Source: Nocardia nova SH22a (GTDB lineage Bacteria; Actinomycetota; Actinomycetes; Mycobacteriales; Mycobacteriaceae). Taken from it: a stretch of DNA of 64,000 nucleotides. This document shows positions 17,643 to 27,600 of the stretch, in pieces (position 1 is the stretch's first letter; the number at the start of each line of letters is the position of its first letter). The notes beneath the pieces were generated by a model. That model saw only the letters and a list, made by a program, of their open reading frames with translations, made no database searches and had not been told where the DNA came from. The DNA is taken from the NCBI RefSeq assembly GCF_000523235.1, contig NZ_CP006850.1, positions 7,440,001 to 7,504,000 on the forward strand, given 5' to 3'. The translations under genes were made by a program, and so were the position numbers.

Positions 17643-18099
17643 CGATATTCCCTTCGCTGCCGAGTTCTCACCCGGCCGGCAGCGGTGCCGATCGGTGACG
17701 AGTCGCAGCGCAGCCTACGGTGCCGTGGGCCACCCGAACCAGCCACACGAGCCGAAACGATGCTGTTTCGATACGAGTCGGCAACCTGGTCATCCGCCCA
17801 GGCCAGAGCGGGCTCACGCCACCCCCGACGTCCGGAGGTATTCCGTTGTTGCATAGTATTTTTCAGCGTTCGCCCGGCAACGTCGGCGACCGTCCCGCCC
17901 GCACCGGGAAAACCCTCCCGAGCAACGGTTCGGCCATCCGATCCGCCGAGTGGAGCCGTCCGGTCACCCGCGAAGCCTCGTCCACCGGACCGACTCCCCG
18001 GAACCGGCGGTAACACCGGGCGACCGCAATTCATCCGATGGCTACCATGGCATTCATGAGTGCCGAGGAGTGCCGCCGCACCACAGACAGGCCGGAACC
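17643..18099. promoter_or_regulatory. 457-bp divergent intergenic region with an inverted repeat
   Basis: No conserved gene is visible. The clearest element is CGAAAC (17753-17758) with GTTTCG (17765-17770) around 6 nt, a TetR-style operator candidate between the SRPBCC gene and the double-TetR gene. TAGTAT at 17854-17859 is a possible -10 for rightward transcription. A 21-codon frame at 18038-18103 ends at the start of the regulator gene and is listed separately. Confidence 0.45.
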
Positions 18100-18103
18100 G
18101 TGA
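18038..18103 (+). other. possible 21-codon leader ORF overlapping regulator start
   Basis: ATG 18038 opens 21 codons (begins MATMAFMSAEECRR) ending in a TGA at 18101-18103 that overlaps the GTG start of the double-TetR gene in a GTGA arrangement. Such overlap suggests translational coupling. There is no obvious ribosome binding site, so this may be chance. Confidence 0.25.
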
Positions 18104-19353
18104 GCGTAGAGCGTGGCACCACACGCCCCGCAGAACAGCCGACAACAAAACCGCAGGAGCGGGTGATCCGCCGACGCCCGAAGAACCGGCGCGCCCAGAT
18201 CGCCGCGACCTCGGCGGCGGCCTTCGGCTCCCTGGGCTACCACGGAGTGAGTATGGAGGACATCGCCTCCAAACTCGGCATCTCCTCGGCCGCCCTCTAC
18301 CGGCACTACCCGAGCAAATACGCGCTGTTCCGTGAGGAATTACTACGGCTGGGCACCCTGACCGTGGCCTCGACGACCACGGCGCCCGAGGATGCCGAAC
18401 TCCCGGCCGAACAGCGGCTGGCGAAGGTTCTCGACGCCATGATCGCGGCGACGATCGCCAATCGCCCCACCGTCACCCTGGCGCGCTGGGAGGGCCGCTA
18501 CCTCGACGAGACCGACAACGCGACGCTGAACGGACAGTTCACCACCTCCATCCGCGCGCTCACGACCCTCATCGGCGAACTCCGTCCGGAACTGGCCCGC
18601 CCGGATCGCCAGGTGCGCGCGGTGTCGTTGCTCAGCATCGTGAGCAGCATCGGTGACCACCACGCCACACTGCCGGTGAAAGCCCTTACCGCAGTGCTGA
18701 ATTCGGCGGCATGGGCCGTCATCCGGGCCGATCTTCCGAAGGCCGCGGCGGCGACCCGCGAGGCGCGGGCGGTGGAGATTCCGCAGTCGTTCAAACACGA
18801 ACTGCTGCTCAAGAAATCGGTGGAACTGTTCCACGAACGCGGATATCCCAATGTGAGCGTCGAGGACATCGCGACGGCCGCGGATCTGTCGGCCGCGTCC
18901 GCGGTCTACCGGTACTACCGCAGCAAGAGCGATCTGCTGGCCGCGGCGTTCCGGCGGGCGGCCGACCGGGTGTCCGGCGCCATCGGGCCCGCCACCACCT
19001 CGTCGAAGACCCCCGCCGAGGCACTGTCGAAGCTGATCGACCTCTATGTGGCCGGTTCCTTCGCCGAACGGGAACTGACCTTCGTGTACTACGCGGAGTT
19101 CAGCCACGTGCCCGCCGAGGAGCGCACCGTACTGCGCAACATCCAGCGGCTGATCGTGGCCGAATGGGTGACCCTGCTGGTGGCGGTGCGCCCGGAACTG
19201 AGCGAGGCGCAGGCGCGCATTCTGGTGCAGGCGAGCTTCGGGCTGGTGGTCGATCTGGGCCGCGTCTTCGGTGACGACGAGGGGATCTGCCCGCCCGACC
19301 GGGTGGTGGCGCTGATGGAGGTCGTCCTGTTCGGACACCCGCGCGGGGAGTAG
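18100..19353 (+). CDS. TetR-type regulator with two tandem DNA-binding heads
   Basis: The 417-residue protein from GTG 18100 holds two complete TetR units. The first helix-turn-helix is at about residues 29-75 (AATSAAAFGSLGYHGVSMED, GISSAALYRHYPSKYALF) and the second at about 232-280 (LLLKKSVELFHERGYPNVSV, DLSAASAVYRYYRSKSDLLA). Each is followed by its own helical domain. Ordinary TetR proteins are about 200 residues, so this is a fused tandem form that occurs in actinobacteria; one chain could mimic the usual dimer. No in-frame ATG lies close upstream; the first available start with good family alignment is this GTG. The target is unknown, with self-control through 17753-17770 possible. Confidence 0.88.
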   Translation: MSVERGTTRPAEQPTTKPQERVIRRRPKNRRAQIAATSAAAFGSLGYHGVSMEDIASKLGISSAALYRHYPSKYALFREELLRLGTLTVASTTTAPEDAELPAEQRLAKVLDAMIAATIANRPTVTLARWEGRYLDETDNATLNGQFTTSIRALTTLIGELRPELARPDRQVRAVSLLSIVSSIGDHHATLPVKALTAVLNSAAWAVIRADLPKAAAATREARAVEIPQSFKHELLLKKSVELFHERGYPNVSVEDIATAADLSAASAVYRYYRSKSDLLAAAFRRAADRVSGAIGPATTSSKTPAEALSKLIDLYVAGSFAERELTFVYYAEFSHVPAEERTVLRNIQRLIVAEWVTLLVAVRPELSEAQARILVQASFGLVVDLGRVFGDDEGICPPDRVVALMEVVLFGHPRGE

Positions 19354-19382
19354 CTCAGCCGTTCATCCGGAACCGGGCGGAC

Positions 19383-20093
19383 TCAGGCCGGTCGCATCAG
19401 CGGCGGATGCAGGACCTTGGCGGGCCCGGCCCGATAGAGTTTGGCGGGCCGGCCGCCGTCGCGGGTGCTCGTGGCGCCGGTGGCGACGACGAATCCCGGT
19501 GTGGTGGTGACCTTGCGGTGGAAATTGCGCGGGTCGATCGCGGTGCCCCAGACGACTTCGTAGACCCGTCGTAATTCGGCGACCGTGAAATTCGGCCCGC
19601 AGAATGCGGTGGCCAGCGGTGTGTATTCCAATTTCGCACGGGCCCGCTCGACGCCGTCGGTGAGAATGCGCCGATGATCGAATGCCAGCCGCCCCCGCTC
19701 GGCGAGCAACTGCTCCACCGACCATATCCCCGCGGCTGTGGCCTCCGAACCCGCCTGCGGTGGCGGCAGATTCGGCACCAGCGCCAGATAGGCGGTGCTG
19801 ATCACCCGCCCCCGCGGATCACGTCCGGGTTCACCGTAGGTCGCCAGCTGCTCCAGATGCATGCGATCCCCGCGAAGTCCGGTCTCCTCTTTCAATTCCC
19901 GCACCGCCGCCGCCGACAAACTCTCCTCCGGCCGCACGAAACCCCCGGGCAACGCCCATCTTCCGCGATACGGCGCATACAACCGCTGCACCAGCAACCC
20001 ACACAGAGTGTCGTTGGCAGTGTGCCGAGCGCCCAGGGTCAGAACCACCAAATCGACCGCGACCGCTGCATTGAGGCGAAAACCACTGCCCAT
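19383..20093 (-). CDS. nrtR: NrtR-type Nudix transcriptional regulator
   Basis: The 236-residue protein has an N-terminal Nudix domain with a full Nudix box GFVRPEESLSAAAVREL then KEETGL, and a C-terminal winged-helix part containing YTPLATAFCGPNFTVAELRR and DPRNFHRKV, the layout of NrtR regulators of NAD metabolism. NrtR proteins bind ADP-ribose-related ligands and repress NAD-synthesis or salvage genes. Because the Nudix box looks intact, this copy could also be an active hydrolase, whereas some NrtR proteins have lost activity. A matching palindrome lies 11 bp upstream of the ATG, suggesting autoregulation. No nad gene is in the window. The MbtH gene upstream on the same strand appears separated by a terminator. 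Confidence 0.88.
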   Translation of the reverse strand: MGSGFRLNAAVAVDLVVLTLGARHTANDTLCGLLVQRLYAPYRGRWALPGGFVRPEESLSAAAVRELKEETGLRGDRMHLEQLATYGEPGRDPRGRVISTAYLALVPNLPPPQAGSEATAAGIWSVEQLLAERGRLAFDHRRILTDGVERARAKLEYTPLATAFCGPNFTVAELRRVYEVVWGTAIDPRNFHRKVTTTPGFVVATGATSTRDGGRPAKLYRAGPAKVLHPPLMRPA

Positions 20094-20103
20094 AACGGCA
20101 TTG

Positions 20104-20124
20104 TAATCGTCAGGGTGACGATAA
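20104..20124 (-). promoter_or_regulatory. probable NrtR operator
   Basis: Arms TAATCGTCA (20104-20112) and TGACGATAA (20116-20124) form a 9-bp inverted repeat with one mismatch around GGG. The GTCA-N3-TGAC core resembles known NrtR boxes. It ends 11 bp from the start codon of the NrtR-type gene, so bound regulator would block its own initiation. Confidence 0.6.
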
Positions 20125-20187
20125 AAATCACCCCGGCACAGCCGCCCGAATATCTGTCGATGCCGCGGGTGCGGTTCGGTGGGGGTG

Positions 20188-20237
20188 CGCGCCGCGACGG
20201 CCGGTGCAGGGGAGGTTCGGTGGGACGTCGCGGCGCG
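20188..20237 (-). terminator. long-arm hairpin after the MbtH-like gene
   Basis: A perfect 11-bp inverted repeat, CGCGCCGCGAC (20188-20198) with GTCGCGGCGCG (20227-20237), begins 7 nt after the stop codon of the MbtH-like gene. The 28-nt spacer is long and no T-run follows, as is common for actinobacterial terminators. It probably ends the NRPS transcript before the NrtR gene. Confidence 0.5.
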
Positions 20238-20243
20238 AGGTAT

Positions 20244-20462
20244 TCACCCGGCGCGCCGGCGCATGGCCTCGATCAGCGATGTGGGACGCATGTCGGTCCA
20301 ATGCGATTCGACATAGTCGAGACAGAGCCCACGCGGACCCGGGCCGTGCGCGATCGTCCATCCGGTCGGGACGGCCGCGAATACCGGCCACAGTGAATGC
20401 TCACCTTCGGAATTGGTCAGGACGTAGAACTCGGCATCGTCATCGTCGAATGGGTTGCTCAT
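20244..20462 (-). CDS. MbtH-like protein
   Basis: The 72-residue protein from ATG 20462 shows the whole MbtH signature: NPFDDDDAEFYVLTNSEGEH with SLWPVFAAVPTGW, then LDYVESHWTDMRP. The conserved Ser-Leu-Trp-Pro and Thr-Asp-x-Arg-Pro residues that bind adenylation domains are intact. MbtH-like proteins act as chaperone-activators of NRPS adenylation domains, so this is the expected partner of NRPS-A and NRPS-B upstream. A longer in-frame start exists at 20510, but ATG 20462 has GAAAGG eight bases before it and fits the family length. It is the last gene of the locus. Confidence 0.96.
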   Translation of the reverse strand: MSNPFDDDDAEFYVLTNSEGEHSLWPVFAAVPTGWTIAHGPGPRGLCLDYVESHWTDMRPTSLIEAMRRRAG

Positions 20463-20523
20463 GCGAATACCTTTCGTGCGGAACTGTTTACGGCCGCCGC
20501 CACGAATCACGGCAGCCGAGGGC

Positions 20524-20548
20524 GCGGGCCCGCGAATTCCGGGCCCGC
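20524..20548 (-). other. GC-rich stem-loop between micro-ORF 2 and the MbtH gene
   Basis: Arms GCGGGCCC (20524-20531) and GGGCCCGC (20541-20548) pair perfectly around a 9-nt loop. The hairpin starts 8 nt after the stop of the 31-codon ORF and about 60 nt before the MbtH start. It may attenuate or end transcription, or stabilise the upstream message so that NRPS and MbtH levels differ. Confidence 0.5.
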
Positions 20549-20555
20549 ACCGTGA

Positions 20556-20651
20556 TCAACGGCCCGGTGTCACCGACACCGCCGATCCGGTGGCGAGCAG
20601 GGTGGCAAGGGCGGTGAAGATGTCGCTGAGGCCGGAGCTTCCGGTATCCAT
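20556..20651 (-). CDS. micro-ORF 2, 31-residue hydrophobic peptide
   Basis: ATG 20651 opens 31 codons: a short polar start MDTGSSGLSD, then a hydrophobic core IFTALATLLATGSAVSVTPG and a terminal Arg. Its C-terminal 19-20 residues align without gaps to micro-ORF 1 (shared L-x-TGS-x-x-x-x-TP, 8 identities of 19). A GAAAGG stands 11 nt upstream, the same ribosome-binding sequence seen before the MbtH gene and NRPS-B. The 29-nt spacing from micro-ORF 1 supports co-translation. The product could be a membrane-active or membrane-anchored peptide, or the region may act as RNA. I know of no named family. Confidence 0.45.
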   Translation of the reverse strand: MDTGSSGLSDIFTALATLLATGSAVSVTPGR

Positions 20652-20680
20652 GGTCGATAGTGCCTTTCGGTGGAGAGGGA

Positions 20681-20758
20681 TTACTTGGGGGTGTAGGCGA
20701 TGCTCGATCCGGTGCTGAGGAAATTCAGCACCGCGGCGATGATCGTGGCGTAGTCCAT
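20681..20758 (-). CDS. micro-ORF 1, 25-residue hydrophobic peptide
   Basis: ATG 20758 opens 25 codons reading MDYATIIAAVLNF followed by LSTGSSIAYTPK, then TAA. AAAGGA lies 8 nt upstream, a good ribosome binding site. It begins 110 bp after the NRPS-B stop and is transcribed in the same direction. The hydrophobic body with a TGS turn and a TPK end is repeated in micro-ORF 2, which argues that both are translated and related by duplication. A perfect hairpin (arms GGTGCTGA 20711-20718 and TCAGCACC 20725-20732) falls inside the gene. A peptide partner of the NRPS, a regulatory leader or an RNA element are all possible. Confidence 0.45.
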   Translation of the reverse strand: MDYATIIAAVLNFLSTGSSIAYTPK

Positions 20759-20793
20759 TCGATATTCCTTTCTCATTCACGGGTTGCGGACCG

Positions 20794-20841
20794 CCGGCGC
20801 GCTACGGCGCCGGGTGACCGCGCGGAATCGCTGTCGATTCC
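20794..20841 (-). terminator. pair of stem-loops after NRPS-B
   Basis: Two perfect hairpins lie between the NRPS-B stop and micro-ORF 1: GGAATCG (20824-20830) with CGATTCC (20835-20841), and CCGGCGC (20794-20800) with GCGCCGG (20807-20813). They could terminate or slow the 25-kb NRPS transcript, or protect its 3' end while downstream genes are read. No T-run is present. Confidence 0.4.
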
Positions 20842-20868
20842 GGGCTCTGGGACGAATTCCGCTGTCGG

Positions 20869-21630
20869 TCAGTCGGATTCGTCGGATTCTGGTATCGGGA
20901 CGGCGCCCAGTACCGCGCCGATTCGCCGCAGCGCCGGTGCGGAGGTCATCCGCCAGTGGGTCGCGGGGACCTCGTGCGAGCGGATCACGCCGGTGACGGC
21001 AGCCGACCAGGTAGCCGCACCGGATGCGCTCGATTCGTCCTCGGCGGCGACGAAATACGTCAGGTCGCCGTGGAACGGGCGGGGCCGGTACGCGGCGGCC
21101 AGTTCGAGGGATCGTCCGGCCGCGGCCACAACCACGTCGATCCGCTCCCGGCCGAGTGCCGCCAACGGCTCGGGCAGCCGTTCGGCGAGCGTTTCCAGGC
21201 TCTCGAACGCACCGGCTTCGGCGTCCACCAGACCGCCGAGCAGTTCGGAGAGTTCGACCGGACGGGCCCCGTCCACCTCCACCGCGCCGAGTCTGCTGTC
21301 CAGTACCGCCAGCAGTGCGACCCGCTCCCCCTCGTCCTGCAGGTGCACCGCGACGGCGTGGGCCAATACACCGCCCAGTGACCAGCCCAGCAGGTGGTAG
21401 GGCCCCTGTGGTTGTACGGACCGGATGGCCTCGGCATAGCGCCGGGCCCACTGTTCCACGGATTCCGGCAGCGACTCCCCGCGCAGGACGGGCGATTGGA
21501 GTCCGTAGAGCGGGCGGTCGGTGGCGGCCGCCAGTCCGGCGAAGGACCACGCGATACCGCCGACCGGGTGGACACAGAACAACGGTTCGCCGACACCGTT
21601 GGGGCGCAACGGGATCAGCATCTCGAGGGC
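20869..21630 (-). other. NRPS-B thioesterase domain
   Basis: The last ~250 residues form a type I thioesterase: [14 protein letters not shown] at the front, nucleophile Ser in [14 protein letters not shown], Asp in [10 protein letters not shown], and a probable catalytic His in VPATHWRM. It releases the finished chain by hydrolysis or by cyclisation. With several Ser and Thr side chains predicted, a lactone is chemically possible, but sequence alone cannot decide. Confidence 0.92.
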
Positions 21631-24600
21631 CGCCTCCTGATCGACGCCATCGGCACCGAGCTCGGCGGCCAGTGCGGCGGGCGTGGTCGCGGTGAACAGG
21701 GCGAGGACCGGAATCTGCCGTCCGAGCGCCTTACCCAGCCGCACCGCGAGGGTGGTCGCCGTCAACGAGGTGCCGCCGCGTTCGAAGAAGTTGTCGTCGG
21801 CGCCGACCCGCTCCAGCCCCAGGACCTCGGCGTAGATCCGCGTGATCATCTCCTCCAGCGCGGTGGCGGGAGCACGATAGGCGGTGGCCGCGAATTCCGG
21901 ATGCGGCAGCGCGGCCCGGTCGAGTTTGCCGTTCACGGTGAGCGGCAGCGCCGGGAGGACCACACAGGCGTCCGGAACCATATAGGACGGCAGTGACTGC
22001 GCCACAGCCGCTTTCGCCGCCGCCACGTCGATGTCGCCGTCGGCCGGAACGAGGTAGGCCACCAGCCGCTCCCCGGCCCGCGGATCGGTCACGGCCAGCA
22101 CCGCGGCCTGCGCGATCGCAGGCAGGGCCCGCAGCGCCGCCTCGATCTCCCCGAGTTCGATGCGGAATCCGCGCACCTTCACCTGGAAGTCGGTGCGGCC
22201 CAGGTATTCCAGTTCCCCGTCGGTGTTCCAGCAGACCAGATCGCCGGTGCGGTACATGCGGGCTCCCGCAGGGCCCTCGGGAGCGCCCCCATCAGACACA
22301 GCGAACGGGTCGGCGACGAACCGTTCCGCGGTCAGGTCGCGGCGCTCGTGATAGCCGCGGGCCAGCTGGACACCGGACAGATACAACTCGCCCGGTACGC
22401 CCGCCGGAACCGGCAGCAGCCGCGAATCCAGCACGTACACACGGCTGTTCGCTTCCGGACGGCCGATGGGCACGGTGCCGGTGTCGGCATCGCCCACGGT
22501 GTGCGCGGTGATCGAGACGGCCGCCTCGGTCGGGCCGTAGAGGTTGACCAGGCGGGCGGTGCTGCCCCGCCGCATCTGCTGTGCCGTGGCCGCCGGGAGG
22601 GCCTCGCCGATGGCCAGCACCCGCCGCAGCGATCCGGGCAGACGACCGTCGGCGGCGGTGAGCAGCGCGTCGAGCATGGACGGGACCACGTGCAACGTGG
22701 TGACGCCGGTGCGCGCCATGAGATCGCAGAGATAGGCCGGATCGCGGTGTCCGTCGGGCGCCGCGATGACGAGACGACCCCCGGTGACGGCGGCGGACCA
22801 GAATTCCCACACCGAAAGGTCGAAGGTCGCGGCCGTCTTCAACAGCACCGCGTCGTCGGCACCCATGCCGAATTCCGCTGTATTCCACAGCAATTGGTTC
22901 GTGATCGCAGCATGCGACACCGCGACGCCCTTGGGGCGGCCGGTGGAGCCGGAGGTGAAGATGACATAGGCGGTGTGCTGCGGGAGCAAAGGCACACGCC
23001 GCTCGGCCTCGGCGAGAGGCCCGCTGGGCACATCGGACAGGTCGAGTTCGTCGATACGGACGATGCTGTCCCGGCCGACCCCGGCGACGGCAGCCGGTGC
23101 GTGTCCGAACCGATCGCGGCCCACCGCATCCGTTTCCGGCCATGCACCAGAAACGGGCAGGTCCGGAGTATCGGCGGTGGTCAGGATGCAGACCGGTCCC
23201 GCGGCATCGAGGATGTAGCGCACCCGCTCGGCGGGCTGATCCGGATCGACCGGCACGTATGCCCCACCCGCCAGACTCACCGCGTACATGGCGGCGACCA
23301 GTTCCCGGGAGCGACGGATGGCGAGCACCACCCGGCTCTCCGGGCCGACGCCGAGCGAAATCAGATATCGCGCAAGTCGATTCACCTGGTCGGCGAGTTC
23401 GGCATAGGTCACGACGGCACCGTCCACGACGAGTGCGGGTGCGGTCCCCGACCGGTGCGCGGTGGAGTTCCACAGCTCGGCCAGTGTGGTCGGCCGGATC
23501 GTGGAATCGCCGGTGTCGTTCCAGGTTTCGAGTATCCGGGTCCGCTCGTCGGAGGCGAGCAGATCTATGGAGCCGACGGGCCCGGCCGGATCGACGCAGA
23601 TCGCGTCGAACAGGCGCAGCAGCCGCCCGGCGAACCCGTCCACGGTCGGGCCGTCGAACAGTGCGGTGGCGTAGGTCAGCGAGGCGGCGATACCGAGCGG
23701 ATTCCCGTCGTCGTCGTACCGGTCGGTGACCACCAGATGCAGATCGAACTGGGAGATACCGGTCTCGAAATCGGCTGCGCCGACGGTCAATCCGTCCAGT
23801 TCGAAGGTCGCCGCGTCCTGGTTGTGGAAGGAGAACCCGACCTGGAACAGCGGATGCCGGGCGGTGGAGCGCACCGGGTTGAGGACCTCCACCAGCCGTT
23901 CGAACGGGACATCGGAATGGGAGAACGCCGCCAGGTCGCCGTCGCGGACGGTGGTGAGCAGTTCGTCGAATCCGGCGGCCGGATCCACCTCGGTCCGCAG
24001 CACCAGGGTGTTGACGAACATGCCGACCAGATCGTCGAGAGCCTTGTCACCGCGGCCCGCGATCGGGGTGCCGATGGCGATGTCGGCGGTGGCCGACAGC
24101 CGTGCCAGCAGGGCCGCGAAGGCGGCGTGCACCACCATGAACAGGGTCGCGCCCCGGTCGCGGGCGATCTCGGCGAGGCGGGCGTGGACCGCCGCGTCGA
24201 CGGTGAAGTCCACGGCGGCACCGGCGGTGGAGACGGTCGCCGGGCGGGGCCGGTCGGTGGGCAGGGCCAGCTGATCGGGCAGCCCGGCCAGCGTCCGTGA
24301 CCAGTAGTCGAGCTGCCGGGCCGACAGCGAGGCGGGATCGTTCTCGTCGCCGAGCAGATCGCGTTGCCACACCGCGAAATCGGCGTACTGCACCGGCAGC
24401 GGCGTCCAGCCGGGTGCGGAACCGGCGCGGCGGGCGGTGTAGGCGGCCATCACATCGCGGGCCAGCGGCACGAGTGAGGAACCGTCGGCTGCGATGTGAT
24501 GGACGGCCACGACCAGCACGTGTTCGGTGCCGGGCGTGCCGGTGAGGGCGAACAGCCGCGCCCGCAGCGGCACCTCGGCCGTCACATCGAACGAGGTGGT

Positions 24601-27600
24601 GACGAACTCCGAGACCGCGGCCGGTACCTCACCGGGCGCCAGCGGTACCGGATCGAGCCGCGGCACCGGCGCCTCCCCGACCGGGAGCACCACCTGCACC
24701 GGACCGTTCTCGGTGCGCGGGTACACGGTGCGCAGCACCTCGTGCCGCGCGATCACATCGGCCACGGCGGCCGACAGCGCGGCCACATCGAGTTCACCGG
24801 TGAGCCGCATGGCCAGCGGGATCGTGTAGGCGGCGGAATCCTGGTCCATCCGGTTCAGCAGCCACATGCGCTGCTGGGCCGGAGACAGCGGCGCCGGACC
24901 GGCCGTGGCGCGGGGTGCGGGCGCCGGGCGGACGGGCGCCGCGTCCGCACCGGCGACGGCGGCGGCCAGGGCGGCGACGGTGGGATATTCGAAGATCGTC
25001 CGCACCGGAACGGCCACCTCGAAGGCCGCGCCCAGCCGGGCCGCCAATCGTGTTGCGGTGAGCGAATTTCCGCCGAGTCCGAAGAAATCGTCGTCCACAC
25101 CGGCCGGGCGGGTCAGACCCAGAACGGCGGCCACGATATCGGCGACGGTCTGTTCGGCCGCCGTGCGCGGAGCCCGGAACTCGGTGGCCCGGAAGACCGG
25201 TTCGGGCAGGGCCTTCCGGTCGAGTTTGCCGGTCGGCGTCAGCGGGATCCGATCGATCACCATGATCGCGGCCGGGACCATGTAGGCGGTCAGGCTGCGG
25301 GCGGCGTACGCCGCCAGATCCTCCACGTCCACGGAATGGCCGGGCGCGGCAACCACATACGCGACCAGCGCCGTCTCGCCGGTGCCGTCGCGATGTCCGA
25401 TGGTGGTGGCGAAGGACACCGATTCGTGCGAGGTGAGTACCGCGTCGATCTCGCCCAGCTCGATGCGCAGACCACGCACCTTCACCTGATGATCGGAGCG
25501 GCCCGCATATTCGAGGACGTAATCGTCGTCGCGCAGGACCCAGCGCACCAGATCGCCGGTGCGGTACAGCCTTTCGCCGGAGCCGTGCGGGTCGGCGACG
25601 AACCGCCCGGCCGACAGTGCCGGGCGGGCGTGATATCCCCGCGCCAGGCCGGGCCCGCGCAGATACAGCTCACCGGTGACACCGAGCGGAACCGGATGCA
25701 GGCGGCCGTCCAGCACCACCGCGGATGTCCCGTCGATCGTGGTGCCCATGTCCAGGGGATCGCCGGGACGCTTGGCCGCGCTGACCGTGACGATGACGGT
25801 GGTCTCGGTGGGGCCGTAGGTGTTGTGGAATTCGAGGTTCCCGGCCCAGCGGTCCATGAGGTCGGCGCCGAACGCCTCGCCACCGACCGCGAGGTACCGC
25901 AGCAGCGGTAGCCGTGCCGGTTCGAGCGTCTGCAGCACCGCCGGGGTGATGAAGGCATGCGTAACCCGTTGGGCACGAATCAATTCGGTCAGTTCCGTAC
26001 CACCGTAGACGCCCGCCGGTGCGATCACCGTGGTGGCCGAGCCCGCGACCGCCATCAGCAGCTCCCACATCGACACGTCGAAACTCGGTGAGGATGCGTG
26101 CAGGACGATCGACTCCGGGTCGATGCGATAGTGGCGCCGATGCGAGGCCACCAGCGGACCCACACCGACGTGGGTCACGACGACACCCTTCGGCTTCCCG
26201 GTGGTTCCCGAGGTATAGATCATCCACATCGGATGCTGCGGCCGGACCGGGCGGACCAGCTCGTCCGCGTCGATCGGCCCGGCCGCGGTGGCAGCCAGCC
26301 GCGCGACGGTTTCCGGCTCGTCGAGTACGAGGGTGCGGACCGTGCCGGGAAGTGCGGCGGCATCGGCCGCCGTTGTGATGCCCACGGCCGCATCGGAATC
26401 CGACAGCATGTGCGCGATGCGGTCGGCCGGATAGGCGGGGTCGACGGGCACGAAGGCGGCACCGGATTTCACCACCGCCCACCACGCGACGATCCAGGAG
26501 ATCGAGCGGGTGACCGCGATGGCCACGAAATCCTCTGCGCCGACGCCGGATTCGATCAGAACCCGCGCCAGGCGATTCGATTCGGCATCCAGTTCTGCAT
26601 AGGTCAGCTCGCGCGCACCGGACGCGAGGGCGATACCGCCGGGGTTGCGGCGCACCGCCTCGGCGAGGATCGCACCGAGGGTGCGGATCGGCTCGCCCGC
26701 CGTACCGCGTTCGAGCAGTGCGGTGCGTTCGGCCGGGGAGAGCAGGTCGATGTCGCCGACGCGGCGGTGCGGTTCCGTGACGGCCGCGCCGATCACCCGG
26801 CCCAGTCGCCGCAGCAGTCCGGCGGCGGTGGCGGGATCGAAAAGATCCGTGGCGTAGGTCAATTCGAGTGGGAGATGACCGTCCGGGTCGAGCTGGTCGG
26901 AGACGGTGAACTGCAGATCGAATTTCGCCACCGGACGGTCGACATCGACCGGTTCGAGGATCAGGCCGGGAACCGCGTGCGTGCGACCGCCGAGGTTCAG
27001 ATAGCTCAGCGAGACCGTGAACAGCGGATTGCGGTCGGCCGTGCGGGGCACGCCGAGGGCATCGACGACACGGTCGAACGGCACATCCGCGTGCGCGAAC
27101 GCGGCCAGGTCCACGTCCCGCACGTGATCGAGCAGATCACCGAAACTCCGGTCGGCACGCGGACGCGCGCGCAGGGTCAGGGTGTTGACGAACATTCCGA
27201 CCAGATCGTCCAGGGCGCGAGCGCCCCGTCCGGCGACCGGTGTGCCGATCGCGATGTCGGCGTCCTCGGCGGAACTACCCGACAGCCGGGCCAGCAACAC
27301 CGCCAGCGCGGTGTGCCACACCATGAACGGGGTCGCGTTGTGGACGGTGGCGAGGCGCTGGACCGCGGCGGCGACGCCACCGTCGATCCGGCCGCGCACC
27401 ACGGCACCCGCACGCGAGGCCACCGGAGGCCGCGGGCGATCGGTGGGCACGGCGGATTCCGGCAGATCCGCCAGCGCCGCGGTCCAGAAATCCAGCTGCC
27501 CGGATTCGGCGGCGGCGAGCGATTGCCGTTGCCACAGTGCGTAATCCGCGTACTGCACGCTCAGTTCGGGCCAGACGGGGGGTGTCTGGGTGCGGCGGGC

